Source of the DNA: Oscillospiraceae bacterium
GTDB taxonomy: Bacteria; Bacillota; Clostridia; Oscillospirales; CAG-272
Length of the DNA: 33,863 bases
NCBI GenBank assembly: GCA_015063645.1
Contig: SVTS01000023.1
Coordinates: 1-33,863 of the forward strand
Reading direction: 5' to 3'
The notes below the pieces were generated by a model that saw nothing but the letters and a program-made list of their open reading frames with translations, ran no database searches and was not told where the DNA came from. Position numbers and translations under genes: made by a program. The stretch's first letter is position 1. Every line of letters starts with the position of its first letter. This document shows, in pieces, positions 7,303 to 16,355 of the stretch.

Positions 7303-9900
7303 TTACTCAATGTGCAGAGCACCGTCCTGTACACCGATGTGCAGAACCGTATCGGGCGCGGGATCCTCGGCGAGAATCCGTCGGGCGATCAGCGTCTCCA
7401 GATGGGACTGAAGATACCGCTTCAGCGGACGTGCGCCGTAGACGGGGTCATAACCGGCGTCGATGATACATTCTTTTGCTTCATCGCTGACTTCGATTTT
7501 CAGCCGCTTATCCTCCATACGGCGGGCGAGATCTGCGATCAGCAGATCCACAATGCCGCGGATGTTTTCGCGGGTCAGCGGTTTGTAGAAGACGGTTTCA
7601 TCCAGCCGGTTGAGGAATTCTGGGCGGAAACTGCGGCGGAGCAGGGCGTTGACACCCTCCCGGGCTGTTTCGCTGATTTCCCCGTCAGCAGTGATGCCGT
7701 CCAGAATCAGATCGGAGCCGAGATTGCTGGTGAGAATGATGATCGTATTTTTGAAATCCACCGTGCGTCCCTGACTGTCCGTAATCCGTCCGTCATCCAG
7801 TACCTGCAGAAGAATATTGAACACGTCCGGATGTGCTTTCTCCACTTCATCGAAGAGAACCACGGCATAAGGCTTGCGGCGGACTGCTTCCGTCAATTGA
7901 CCGCCTTCGTCATAGCCCACATATCCGGGAGGCGCACCGATCAGGCGGGACGTGGAGTATTTCTCCATGTATTCGCTCATGTCAATGCGGATCAGTGCTT
8001 TTTCATCATCGAAGAGAGCTTCCGACAGTGCTTTTGCCAGCTCGGTTTTGCCTACACCCGTGGGACCGAGGAAGAGGAACGAACCGATAGGACGGCGTGG
8101 ATCCTGGATTCCGGCACGGGAACGGAGAATGGCATCCGCCACTTTGCGTACGGCTTCGTCCTGACCGATAACCCGTTTGTGGAGCGTATCATCCAGATGG
8201 AGCAGCTTTTCGCGCTCGCTTTCCATCAGCTTGGATACGGGGATTCCCGTCCAGCGCGCGACGATACGGGCGATTTCCTCCTCGGTTACCGTATTGCGGA
8301 GCAGGGAAGTGCGGCGGCTGTTATCGTTTTCGGATGCGGATTCTGCTTCTTCCAGCTCTTTCTGCAGCTGCGGGAGCTTGCCGTATTTCAGTTCCGCTGC
8401 TTTGGATAGATCATAATCGTTCTGCGCTTTTTCAATGGCGGCGTTTGTGGCATCAATTTCCTCACGCAGTTTCTGTACGCGTCCGATGGAATTTTTTTCA
8501 TTCTCCCATTTTGCTTTCATGGCGGAGAATTCATCCCGCTGGGAAGCAAGTTCGCCGCGGATCTTTTCCAGGCGCTCGGCGGAGAGTTTATCGGTCTCTT
8601 TTTTCAGTGCGGCTTCTTCGATTTCCAGCTGCATGATCCGGCGGGAGATCTCATCCATCTCCGTGGGCATGGAGTTCATCTCTGTTTTGATCAGTGCGCA
8701 TGCCTCATCCACCAGATCGATGGCTTTGTCCGGAAGGAACCGGTCGGAAATATAGCGGGAGGAAAGAACAGCGGAGGAGATCAGCGCCTGGTCGTGAATC
8801 TTGACACCGTGATATACCTCGTATTTCTCTTTCAGACCGCGGAGGATGGAGACGGTGTCCTCCACCGTCGGCTCATCCACCTGAACCGGCTGGAATCGGC
8901 GTTCCAGCGCGGCATCTTTTTCGATATACTGGCGGTACTCATTCAGCGTGGTGGCACCGATGCAGTGCAGCTCACCCCGCGCCAGCATCGGCTTGAGAAG
9001 ATTGCCAGCATCCATAGCACCGTCTGTCTTGCCTGCACCGACAATGGTGTGCAGCTCATCAATGAACAGAATGATCTGTCCGTCGGAATTCTTCACCTCA
9101 GCCAGTACTGCTTTCAGACGTTCTTCGAATTCGCCCCGGAATTTGGCTCCGGCGATCAGCGCACCCATATCCAGCGAGAACAGGGAGCGGTTTTTCAGAT
9201 TATCCGGAACATCTCCCCGGACGATCCGCTGTGCCAGTCCCTCGGCGATGGCGGTTTTACCTACGCCGGGTTCGCCGATCAGGCAGGGATTGTTTTTCGT
9301 TTTCCGGGAGAGGATGCGGATCACCCGGCGGATCTCATCATCCCGTCCGATGACGGGATCCAGCTTCTGCTGGCGTGCCAGCTCCACCAGATCGGAGCCG
9401 TATTTCTTCAGAACATCGTAGGTCCCCTCCGGATCATCGGAGGTGACGCGCTGATTGCCGCGGATCTTTTTCAGGGCGGCGAGCCATGCATCCGCCGTGA
9501 TGCCAAGACGGTGGAACATCTCCTTCAGCGCGCTTTCCGGTTTCAGAATGATGCCCAGCATCACGTGTTCCACAGAGATAAATTCGTCTTTCATCTTGTC
9601 CGCCTGTTTTTCCGCTTCCGTGAATGCGCTGTTCATTTCACCGGAGAGGTAGATACGGGACGGATCCAGATTTGCGATTTTTGGCAGTCTTTCGATTTGT
9701 TTGCTAATATCGCCGTCCATGACGGAGAGGGAGACGTTCATACCCCGGAGTATTTCGGGGATCAGTCCGTCCGCCTGTCGGATCAGCGCCAGAAGCATGT
9801 GGGGCTGGGTCAGCTGCTGATTGCCGTATTCCTCAGCGAGAGTTTTTGCGGCTTGCAGAGCCTCAAGACTTTTCTGTGTCAGTTTTTGAAAATTCATCAT
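7303..9900 (-). CDS. clpB: ClpB protein disaggregase
   Basis: An 865-residue hexameric AAA+ chaperone that extracts polypeptides from aggregates together with DnaK. Order of parts: N-terminal Clp repeat domain (about 1-145), first AAA domain with Walker A GEPGVGKT near 207 and Walker B LFIDELHT, coiled-coil middle domain (about 405-520, rich in Glu/Lys/Ala), second AAA domain with GPTGVGKT near 606, [14 protein letters not shown] and the sensor-2 GARPLKR. The middle domain separates it from ClpC/ClpA. Length is normal for ClpB. A CIRCE operator lies upstream, implying HrcA heat-shock control. Two ATG codons (9900 and 9897) are adjacent; the only good ribosome binding site is 24 bases away across a hairpin. 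Confidence 0.96.
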   Translation of the reverse strand: MMNFQKLTQKSLEALQAAKTLAEEYGNQQLTQPHMLLALIRQADGLIPEILRGMNVSLSVMDGDISKQIERLPKIANLDPSRIYLSGEMNSAFTEAEKQADKMKDEFISVEHVMLGIILKPESALKEMFHRLGITADAWLAALKKIRGNQRVTSDDPEGTYDVLKKYGSDLVELARQQKLDPVIGRDDEIRRVIRILSRKTKNNPCLIGEPGVGKTAIAEGLAQRIVRGDVPDNLKNRSLFSLDMGALIAGAKFRGEFEERLKAVLAEVKNSDGQIILFIDELHTIVGAGKTDGAMDAGNLLKPMLARGELHCIGATTLNEYRQYIEKDAALERRFQPVQVDEPTVEDTVSILRGLKEKYEVYHGVKIHDQALISSAVLSSRYISDRFLPDKAIDLVDEACALIKTEMNSMPTEMDEISRRIMQLEIEEAALKKETDKLSAERLEKIRGELASQRDEFSAMKAKWENEKNSIGRVQKLREEIDATNAAIEKAQNDYDLSKAAELKYGKLPQLQKELEEAESASENDNSRRTSLLRNTVTEEEIARIVARWTGIPVSKLMESEREKLLHLDDTLHKRVIGQDEAVRKVADAILRSRAGIQDPRRPIGSFLFLGPTGVGKTELAKALSEALFDDEKALIRIDMSEYMEKYSTSRLIGAPPGYVGYDEGGQLTEAVRRKPYAVVLFDEVEKAHPDVFNILLQVLDDGRITDSQGRTVDFKNTIIILTSNLGSDLILDGITADGEISETAREGVNALLRRSFRPEFLNRLDETVFYKPLTRENIRGIVDLLIADLARRMEDKRLKIEVSDEAKECIIDAGYDPVYGARPLKRYLQSHLETLIARRILAEDPAPDTVLHIGVQDGALHIE

Positions 9901-9932
9901 CCGATTGCGGCGGAATCCGCCGCGCCTCCTTT
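9901..9932 (-). promoter_or_regulatory. clpB Shine-Dalgarno with spacer hairpin
   Basis: AAAGGAGG on the minus strand ends at 9925, 24 bases before the clpB start codon, too far for normal initiation. The spacer contains GCGGCGGA and its complement TCCGCCGC, an almost loopless 17-base inverted repeat (7-bp stem, 3-base loop). If it folds, the effective spacing becomes seven bases. No better ribosome binding site is seen closer to either ATG. Confidence 0.65.
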
Positions 9933-10018
9933 ACATTTGATGTGGATTTCTTTCTGTATATTATGATACTCTGCAGATATGAACATGCCATGCAATTAAT
10001 GTGAACAGAATGTAAATG

Positions 10019-10045
10019 TTAGCACTCTATGTATATGAGTGCTAA
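10019..10045. promoter_or_regulatory. CIRCE operator (HrcA binding site)
   Basis: TTAGCACTC, nine bases, GAGTGCTAA: a perfect match to the CIRCE consensus bound by the heat-shock repressor HrcA. It stands in the divergent region, 118 bases before clpB and 35 bases before the -35 box of the opposite gene. clpB is the expected target. On the minus strand a -10-like TATACA lies inside the nine-base spacer, and a second candidate, ATGGCA-N17-TATCAT, lies nearer clpB; I cannot decide between them. Confidence 0.95.
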
Positions 10046-10079
10046 AAACAGGCTGTGCCGAAGAAGTTCCGGATTCCTA

Positions 10080-10108
10080 TTGACAAACGGGGCTGTATTT
10101 GCTACAAT
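10080..10108 (+). promoter_or_regulatory. Sigma-A promoter of the DUF4838-type gene
   Basis: TTGACA and TACAAT separated by 17 bases, with transcription expected from about 10115. The CIRCE element is upstream of the -35 box, so repression by blocking this promoter is less certain than for clpB. Confidence 0.8.
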
Positions 10109-10142
10109 AGCGTTAACCGATATATATATCAGGAGGACGGAT

Positions 10143-12020
10143 ATGTACAGAATCCATATGCTCCGCGCGGATCAGGTAATTTCCTTTGCGGCGGAGGAGC
10201 TGAAAAAATACCTGCGTATGATGATGCCCGAATGCGGCGATATTCCCGTGTCCCTTGCTCCGGAGGCCGGGGACGGATTCCGGCTTGGTCTGGCGGAGGA
10301 TTTCGGCATTGCGATTCCCGAAGCGGAGGATCCGGTTCTGGATGACGTAGTGATTATTGATACCGATGAGAACGGCGGTATTCTGGCGGGCAGTAATCCC
10401 CGCAGTGTTCTTTTCGCCGTGTACCGCTATCTGAAAGAGAACGGATGCCGCTGGCTGTTCCCCGGCGTGGATGGCGAGGTGATCCCGCTTGCGGATGTGA
10501 AAGCGGTGCAGTATCGCCATAAAGCGGCGCATCGTTTCCGCGGATGGTGCAACGAGGGTGCCGAATTCCAGCAGAACATGATGGAAACGATTGATTTTGC
10601 TCCCAAGCTGGAAATGAACGTGTATATGCTGGAATTTGATATTCCGTATACCTATTACAGAAAGTATTACGATCACCTGTATAATGAAGAGAACCGTCCG
10701 CCGGAGACGGTGTCCTTCATGCAGGTGAAGCAGTGGAAGCGTCAGTGCGAGACGGAGATTGCCAAACGCGGTCTGCAGTTTCACGATATGGGACACGGCT
10801 GGACCGCGGAGCCTTTCGGTATTTCGTCCACTGTCGGCTGGCAGAAATCCACTGATGAGCTTCCGCCCGAAAAACAGAAATTCGTGGCAGAGATCGGCGG
10901 TGTGCGCCAGTTGTTCGGCGGTGTTGCCCTGAACACCAATATCTGCATGTCCAATCCCGAAGCCCGCTCCATCATGGTGCAGTATATCGCGGATTATGCA
11001 CAGTCCCATGCCAACGTGGATTATCTCCACATCTGGCTGGCGGATGCCACACGCAATCACTGCGAGTGCGGGGAGTGCCGCAAACTCCGTCCGTCTGATT
11101 ATTATATGATGATCATGAACGAGTTGGATGCAGAGCTGACAAAGCGCAGTCTGGACACCCGGATCGTGTTTATTGCATATGTGGATACGCTGTATGCCCC
11201 GGAGAAGATCCGCATCGATAATCCGAAGCGCTTTGCGCTTCTGTATGCGCCGATCCAGCGTTCCTATCACGCAAGTATCGACATCGCAAAGATCACCGAG
11301 CCGCCGGCATATGAGCGCAACGCATGGAAAACGCCCGCATCCGCCGAGGAGAATGCCGCCTTCCTGCTGGATTGGCAGAAATGGTGGAAGGGACCGTGCT
11401 TCTGCTATGAGTATCACTTCTGGCGCCACATGGCGTATGATCCGGGCGGGCTGATCCTCAGCCGCCGCATCTATGAGGATGTGCGTGTTCTGAAAAGCGT
11501 TGGACTGCAGGGCATCGTGGAGGACGGCTCCCAGCGGTGCTTCTTCCCGAACGGTCTGGCGCTGTATACATACGCCGCCGCTCTGCTGGATGACGATATC
11601 TCCTTTGAGGAAATCCGGGACGATTTCTTCACACACCTGTACGGAGACTGCCGTGCAGAGGCGGAATCCTGCCTTGAGAGAATTTCCGAATTGTTTGATT
11701 TCGGACGCCGCGGCAGAAGCGAGAATGCGGAGCACGCGGAGATTCTCCGCGGCGTATATGCTGTCGCTGCGGAAGAGCGAAAGCTGGCGGAATCCCATCG
11801 GATCATGCCGAACCGTCCTCAGACGACTGCCATGCGGATTCTGCACCGCCATGCGGAATACTGCGAGTTGCTGGCGGATGTGCTGATCGAACGGGCACAG
11901 GGGAATAAGGAAGCCGCCAAATCCGCCTGGCAGAAACTCTGCCGCGAGATGGGCAAATATGAATTCGAGCTGGAGCGCTGCTACGATCACTATATGCTCA
12001 TGCATGCACAGAAACCGTAA
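10143..12020 (+). CDS. DUF4838-type putative glycoside hydrolase
   Basis: A 625-residue protein without a signal peptide. The N-terminal 110 residues resemble the alpha-glucuronidase N-terminal fold: AAEELKKYLRMMMP, VIIDTDENGGILAGSNPRS and YRYLKENGCRWLFPGVDGE. The middle contains the DUF4838 signature features: GHGW, an HIWLADATRNHCECGECRKL block near residue 300 with a Cys pair, and RIVFIAYVDTLYAPE. These belong to a TIM-barrel region that I know only as putative carbohydrate hydrolase; substrate and catalytic acids are not established. The start has AGGAGG six bases upstream, whereas earlier in-frame ATG codons lie before the promoter. It is transcribed alone and ends at a strong terminator. 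Cytoplasmic location suggests it acts on imported oligosaccharides (inference). Confidence 0.75.
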   Translation: MYRIHMLRADQVISFAAEELKKYLRMMMPECGDIPVSLAPEAGDGFRLGLAEDFGIAIPEAEDPVLDDVVIIDTDENGGILAGSNPRSVLFAVYRYLKENGCRWLFPGVDGEVIPLADVKAVQYRHKAAHRFRGWCNEGAEFQQNMMETIDFAPKLEMNVYMLEFDIPYTYYRKYYDHLYNEENRPPETVSFMQVKQWKRQCETEIAKRGLQFHDMGHGWTAEPFGISSTVGWQKSTDELPPEKQKFVAEIGGVRQLFGGVALNTNICMSNPEARSIMVQYIADYAQSHANVDYLHIWLADATRNHCECGECRKLRPSDYYMMIMNELDAELTKRSLDTRIVFIAYVDTLYAPEKIRIDNPKRFALLYAPIQRSYHASIDIAKITEPPAYERNAWKTPASAEENAAFLLDWQKWWKGPCFCYEYHFWRHMAYDPGGLILSRRIYEDVRVLKSVGLQGIVEDGSQRCFFPNGLALYTYAAALLDDDISFEEIRDDFFTHLYGDCRAEAESCLERISELFDFGRRGRSENAEHAEILRGVYAVAAEERKLAESHRIMPNRPQTTAMRILHRHAEYCELLADVLIERAQGNKEAAKSAWQKLCREMGKYEFELERCYDHYMLMHAQKP

Positions 12021-12027
12021 CGACAGG

Positions 12028-12064
12028 AAAATCCCGTCCATTCTCTGAATGGACGGGATTTTTT
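12028..12064. terminator. Bidirectional intrinsic terminator
   Basis: AAAATCCCGTCCATT pairs with AATGGACGGGATTTT around a CTCTG loop, with T-runs on both strands. It separates the converging DUF4838-type gene and feoB. Confidence 0.92.
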
Positions 12065-12070
12065 ATACAT

Positions 12071-14092
12071 TTATCCGAAAATTCCGGCGATGAGCGCACA
12101 GCACAGACAGCCGCACAGCGTCGGCAGGAGAAATCCCACCGCTGTCCAGCGCAGACTGCCCGTTTCCTTGTAGATCGTCCACAGCGTAGTGGAACAGGGC
12201 CAGTGCATCAGACTGAAGAGAATCACGCAGATCGCCGTCAGCGGCGTCCAGCCGTTTGCGGTGAGCAGTGCGCCCAATTCATGGAGCGATTCGTACCCGG
12301 AAAGGGTTCCGGTGGAGAGATATCCCATCATCATGATGGGAATTACCGTCTCGTTAGCGGGAAATCCCAGAATAAACGCCAGCAGGATCACGCCGTCCAT
12401 GCCGAGCAGACGTCCTGCCGGATCCAGCCAGCCGCACAGCCGGGCGAACAGTGTCATGCCGCCGGCATCCGCATTGGCGAGAATCCAGATAAGCAGTCCC
12501 GCCGGTGCAGCCACTGCCGCCGCGCGTCCAAGCACGAATACCGTTCTGTCAAGCAGAGAACGGATCAATACCGTGTGGATCACCGGACGTCGGTACGGCG
12601 GCATCTCCAGAATAAATGCCGACGGCATTCCGCGGAGCAGTGTTGCCGACAGCAGCGCCGATACAGCCAGTGTGACGGCAACGGAAAAGACCACCGCCGC
12701 CGACAGAAACAGTGCGCCGGGAAGTGAGCTTTCCTCGCCGATAAAGAACAGGGATGCCATAGCGATCAGAAGCGGAAAACGCCCATTGCACGGGACGAAT
12801 GTGTTGGTCAGAATGGCGATCAGCCGCTCTCTGGGCGAGTCGATGATCCGACAGCCGGTGACTCCCGCCGCATTGCATCCGAATCCCATACACATGGTCA
12901 GCGCCTGCTTTCCGCAGGTGCGGCATTTCCGGAAACACAGATCCAGATTGTATGCAATGCGCGGCAGATAGCCCGCGTCCTCCAGCAGTGTAAACAGCGG
13001 AAAAAAGATTGCCATAGGCGGCAGCATGACGGCGATTACCCAGTACAGCACCCGATACATACCGTATACCAGCATTTCCGCCGCAAAGACCGGGAGATGG
13101 ATGTGTATCAGTAAATTATACAGCGGTGCTTCAAGCGATGCAAAAAATGCAGAGAGCATGCCGGAGGGAATATTGGCGCCGCTCAGTGTGATCCAGAAAA
13201 TCACAAACAGCAGTGCCAGCATGATCGGATAGGCGGTAATTCTTCCGGTGAAGAGCCGATCCAGTTTCCGATCACGGGCGTCGTTTCCCGGTGGCATGTG
13301 TACACATGCCGCACAGAGTACCTCGGCATGCCCGGCGAGAACGGCGGAGATTTCCTCTGATACGGACGCCGCATCGTGCCGCGCATGGAATTCCGCCAGC
13401 ATCATGTATAATTCTCCCCGTTTTTCCGGGGATATCTGCAGAGATTCTATATCGGCTGAGCCGTCCATCAGGCGGATCGCCGTACTGCGGCGATGATTAT
13501 CCTGCATTGGCGGCAGAAATGCCGTCACCGTATCCGCCGCTTCGGTAATATAAGATGGGAAATCCGGAAGCAGGGGATTCTGCGGTGCGGCAGACAGCGC
13601 CTTTTCTATGGCATCGAGGAGTGCACGGATGTCAGTCCGGCTGCGTGCGCAGATCCCGACAACGGGAATGCCCAGCCGGTCGGATAATGTATCGATATCA
13701 ATCCGTATATGCCTCCGGCGGGCTTCGTCCATCAGATTCAGACAGAGAACAGTCCGGGGCGATATCGCCATGATCTGCAGAAGCAGTGGCAGGTTCCGCA
13801 GGGGAGCGGTGGCGTCGCAGACGACGACTGTCAGATCCGCAGCGTTCTGCAGCAGATACTCTCCGGCGGCACTTTCCTCTCCGCATCCGCCGTTCAGAGA
13901 ATAAGCGCCGGGCAGATCCGTTATATGCATCACATAATTCTCCGTGCGGCATTCTCCTTCCGCACAGCCGACCGTTTTGCCTGCCCAGTTTCCCGTATGC
14001 TGATGCATACCGGTCAGCGCGTTGAACACGGTGCTTTTTCCTACGTTGGGATTGCCTGCCAGAGCGATATGAACAGTGCGCGGTGTATCCAT
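12071..14092 (-). CDS. feoB: Ferrous iron transporter FeoB
   Basis: A 673-residue membrane protein that imports Fe(II). The cytoplasmic G domain shows G1 GNPNVGKST (13-21), G3 DLPG (59-62) and G4 NLMD (119-122), followed by a helical spacer and, from about residue 285, eight or so membrane helices with two Gate-type halves. A cluster of six cysteines lies in the first membrane half (386, 390, 393, 401, 406, 414), including CRTCGK and GFGCN. The size is near that of the compact clostridial forms. It starts four bases after feoA, and GGTGA just before the ATG serves as a weak ribosome binding site, which fits coupled translation. Confidence 0.95.
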   Translation of the reverse strand: MDTPRTVHIALAGNPNVGKSTVFNALTGMHQHTGNWAGKTVGCAEGECRTENYVMHITDLPGAYSLNGGCGEESAAGEYLLQNAADLTVVVCDATAPLRNLPLLLQIMAISPRTVLCLNLMDEARRRHIRIDIDTLSDRLGIPVVGICARSRTDIRALLDAIEKALSAAPQNPLLPDFPSYITEAADTVTAFLPPMQDNHRRSTAIRLMDGSADIESLQISPEKRGELYMMLAEFHARHDAASVSEEISAVLAGHAEVLCAACVHMPPGNDARDRKLDRLFTGRITAYPIMLALLFVIFWITLSGANIPSGMLSAFFASLEAPLYNLLIHIHLPVFAAEMLVYGMYRVLYWVIAVMLPPMAIFFPLFTLLEDAGYLPRIAYNLDLCFRKCRTCGKQALTMCMGFGCNAAGVTGCRIIDSPRERLIAILTNTFVPCNGRFPLLIAMASLFFIGEESSLPGALFLSAAVVFSVAVTLAVSALLSATLLRGMPSAFILEMPPYRRPVIHTVLIRSLLDRTVFVLGRAAAVAAPAGLLIWILANADAGGMTLFARLCGWLDPAGRLLGMDGVILLAFILGFPANETVIPIMMMGYLSTGTLSGYESLHELGALLTANGWTPLTAICVILFSLMHWPCSTTLWTIYKETGSLRWTAVGFLLPTLCGCLCCALIAGIFG

Positions 14093-14096
14093 TTTG

Positions 14097-14330
14097 TCAC
14101 CGCCTCAGAAAAATCCGGGCGCAGTCCGCCTTGCGCAGGGCGATAACGGCGCCGCGGATACGGAATGCCGCCGGATCTCCCAGCGGACTCCGGCCTACGC
14201 AGACAACCGGTGTTCCGCTCATCAGACCGATGTCCTGCATACGGCTGCACATGGCGGCGGAAAGCGTCATGCGGTCCACCGTACCGCTTTCTCCCGGGGA
14301 GAGTGTGCTCATCGGTATACTGTTTTCCAT
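14097..14330 (-). CDS. feoA: FeoA-family protein
   Basis: A 77-residue SH3-like protein of the FeoA family, the cytoplasmic partner of FeoB. Typical features are MSTLSPGESGTVDRM at the start, MQDIGLMSGTPVVCVGRSPLGDP in two overlapping blocks in the middle, and a closing FRIRGAVIALRKADC before IFL. AAGGAGG lies eight bases before the ATG at 14330; an upstream in-frame ATG has no such site. It forms an operon with feoB. I found no convincing Fur-type box or sigma-A promoter in the 100 bases upstream. Confidence 0.92.
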   Translation of the reverse strand: MENSIPMSTLSPGESGTVDRMTLSAAMCSRMQDIGLMSGTPVVCVGRSPLGDPAAFRIRGAVIALRKADCARIFLRR

Positions 14331-14435
14331 GATCTTGTACCTCCTTGGAAATAGATCGTTTCTCTCCACTGATTACTATATGTACCGTACCGGCTTTTTG
14401 TGTGGATGGTGCAATGCGGATTTCCCCGGACGCTC

Positions 14436-14464
14436 TTGCTTTTTGCGGATGTCTGCTGTATAAT
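14436..14464 (+). promoter_or_regulatory. Promoter of the sigma-factor gene
   Basis: TTGCTT and TATAAT with a 17-base spacer. Transcription from about 14471 leaves a leader of about 125 bases before the start codon at 14595; the leader is purine- and T-rich with no obvious open reading frame or strong hairpin. The remaining feoA upstream DNA (14331-14435) shows nothing else I can name. Confidence 0.75.
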
Positions 14465-14594
14465 GTTTTTACTGATCAGGGACTGCGGTGGGAATATCTA
14501 TGAAATGTCCCGAAAAATTTCTCCATTCTCCGAACCTACCGCGTTTTTTTGCGACTGTACAGACGAAGCTTCAGAAAATCCGCGGAGATATATC

Positions 14595-16229
14595 ATGACA
14601 AAACAGGATCTGCTTGCCCATCTTCCCTATCTGCATCGGCTGGCTCAGGCGAAATGCCACAATATCCACGAGGCGGACGATCTCGTCTCGGAGACGATCC
14701 TTGCGGCGCTTGCCTATCTGCAGCGCGGCGGAGAGATTGAATATCCTCACACCTGGCTTGCGCGTACGCTGATGCACAAATATAATGATGCACTGCGCCG
14801 GAAATACCGCATGCCCACCGTGACCATGGATGCCATCGCCGACTGCGGCGAGGAGGACGAATATCTCTTTCTGAGCGGAGATGAAGCAGCCGTTCTGCGC
14901 CGTGAGGTGACATATCTGACAGCGGTATACCGGGATGTGCTGATCCGCCATTATTTCCGGGATCAGCCCGTTGCACAGATTGCGGCGGAGCTGGGTATTC
15001 CTGCGGGAACGGTCAAAAGCCGTCTCAGCGCGGGCAGGCAACAGGTGAAAAGGAGAATGGAAATGAACGGAAACGATAATTCTGTAATGCCTATGACGCT
15101 GCACGTTGTCAACAGCGGCAGTCAGGGGAAAAATCACGAGCCGGTGTCTCTTACGGAAGGGGATCTGATCGCGCAGAATCTGCTGATCCACGCCTACGAA
15201 AAACCGCTTTCGCCGGAGGAAATTGCCCGGCGGATAGGGATTCCCACCGTATATATCGAGCCGATTCTCAACAGGTTGGCGGATGCGGAACTGATGATCC
15301 GCACGGACGGCGGAAAATTCGCCACGGATTTCATTATTTATAAACCGGAGGATGCCACCTCCCGTCTGCAGCCGCAGCTGGAATTTGTGCGTGGACATTT
15401 TGAGACGATATGGGCGGTGATGGATGAGATGCTCCGTGCCGTCCGTGAACTGCCCGAAGCGAAAACGATGCCGGATCGCGTGCGCACAAAACTGGAGCGG
15501 TATGCCGTTCTGGAAGCGCTGCAGCAGTTTGAACTGTATAAAAACGGCGTGGGCAAGGATTTTCGCTTTAACCATAAAAAACGTCCGGACGGAGGCGCCT
15601 GGACGGCATTCGGTTTTATGTATCCCATGGGATACTCCTCGCCGGCATCGGACGAAGTGGGAAAATACAGCATCTGCGGCGGAAGAAGAACTTCCGGCGG
15701 CAAATGCGATTTTGAGGGAGCGAAATATCTCCGCCTGTGCGAGTTCGATACAAATCTATGGGACAGTCCCCATCGGTTTGCGGGCTGCGGCTTTGATGCA
15801 TATTTTGAAGCCATGCCCTCCCTGCTCTGGTGCGCTTATCGGGGAATTGAGCCGACGGTGCCGTTCCCGGATGTTCTGATGGAATCCATTCCGCAATACT
15901 GCAAGCTGGGATTGCTGACAAAGGAGGACGGAACTCTGCGCCCGGATATTCCGATTCTGAACAGAGATGCGTTTGCCCGTTTTTCGGAGATCATCAGCAG
16001 TGCTACGGAAGAGGTGGATGCGCGTATCGGTGAGGTATTCCGCACGTTTTTGCGGGGAACTGCGCTGGCCGTCCCGCCGCATCTTGCCCATGTGCAGCTG
16101 CCGTACCTCCTGAAATGTTCCACGCAGTGTTTTGCGATGGGCGTAGTCCGCGAAGCATACGACCGCGGATTGCATCTGGCGGGTGTTGACTACTGCTGTC
16201 CGCCGGTAATACTGGAATATGAGGAATAA
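14595..16229 (+). CDS. ECF-like sigma factor with winged-helix and long C-terminal extension
   Basis: A 544-residue protein. Residues 10-70 look like sigma region 2 (EADDLVSETILAAL, HTWLARTLMHKYNDALR) and residues 100-155 like region 4 (YRDVLIRHYFRDQPVAQIA, then GIPAGTVKSRLSAGRQ), the normal size of an ECF sigma factor. A further 390 residues follow: a linker, a winged-helix-like segment at about 190-245 (SPEEIARRIGIPTVYIEPIL, LADAELM), and a 290-residue region rich in aromatic residues with scattered cysteines that I do not recognise. The start at 14595 has GGAGA seven bases upstream; the frame is open further upstream but crosses the promoter. No anti-sigma gene is adjacent, so the extension may take that role (inference). 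Confidence 0.8.
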   Translation: MTKQDLLAHLPYLHRLAQAKCHNIHEADDLVSETILAALAYLQRGGEIEYPHTWLARTLMHKYNDALRRKYRMPTVTMDAIADCGEEDEYLFLSGDEAAVLRREVTYLTAVYRDVLIRHYFRDQPVAQIAAELGIPAGTVKSRLSAGRQQVKRRMEMNGNDNSVMPMTLHVVNSGSQGKNHEPVSLTEGDLIAQNLLIHAYEKPLSPEEIARRIGIPTVYIEPILNRLADAELMIRTDGGKFATDFIIYKPEDATSRLQPQLEFVRGHFETIWAVMDEMLRAVRELPEAKTMPDRVRTKLERYAVLEALQQFELYKNGVGKDFRFNHKKRPDGGAWTAFGFMYPMGYSSPASDEVGKYSICGGRRTSGGKCDFEGAKYLRLCEFDTNLWDSPHRFAGCGFDAYFEAMPSLLWCAYRGIEPTVPFPDVLMESIPQYCKLGLLTKEDGTLRPDIPILNRDAFARFSEIISSATEEVDARIGEVFRTFLRGTALAVPPHLAHVQLPYLLKCSTQCFAMGVVREAYDRGLHLAGVDYCCPPVILEYEE

Positions 16230-16314
16230 GAAATGGGGACATTACGGGAAATTCCGTTGGAATTTGTGGCGAGCGTTTCCGGTTTTTGCCCGTAAACGGT
16301 CAAGGAAAACTCGC

Positions 16315-16352
16315 GGAGGTGTTGCATTTGTTAAATGCAACACCTCCATTCT
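16315..16352. terminator. Intrinsic terminator after the sigma-factor gene
   Basis: GGAGGTGTTGCATTT pairs with AATGCAACACCTCC around a short loop, followed by ATTCTTTGTTATT on the plus strand. It also lies eight bases past the stop of the converging epimerase gene and may serve both. A smaller palindrome, AAATTCC-GTT-GGAATTT, precedes it at 16249-16265. Confidence 0.8.
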
Positions 16353-16355
16353 TTG

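Noticed and set aside
8794-9966. A 390-codon plus-strand frame opposite clpB
   Set aside because: It crosses the clpB start and the hairpin leader and lies antisense to conserved ClpB domains.
10113-12041. A 642-codon open frame on the minus strand opposite the DUF4838-type gene
   Set aside because: It is the mirror of a real coding strand with strong codon bias, spans the other gene's promoter and has no ribosome binding site or recognisable domains.
14331-14435. Possible Fur or DtxR operator upstream of feoA
   Set aside because: No palindrome resembling the known consensus could be found by eye on either strand.
16249-16265. Palindrome AAATTCC-GTT-GGAATTT as a regulator site
   Set aside because: It lies between the stop codon and terminator of the sigma-factor gene with no promoter nearby, so a chance or terminator-associated stem is more likely.
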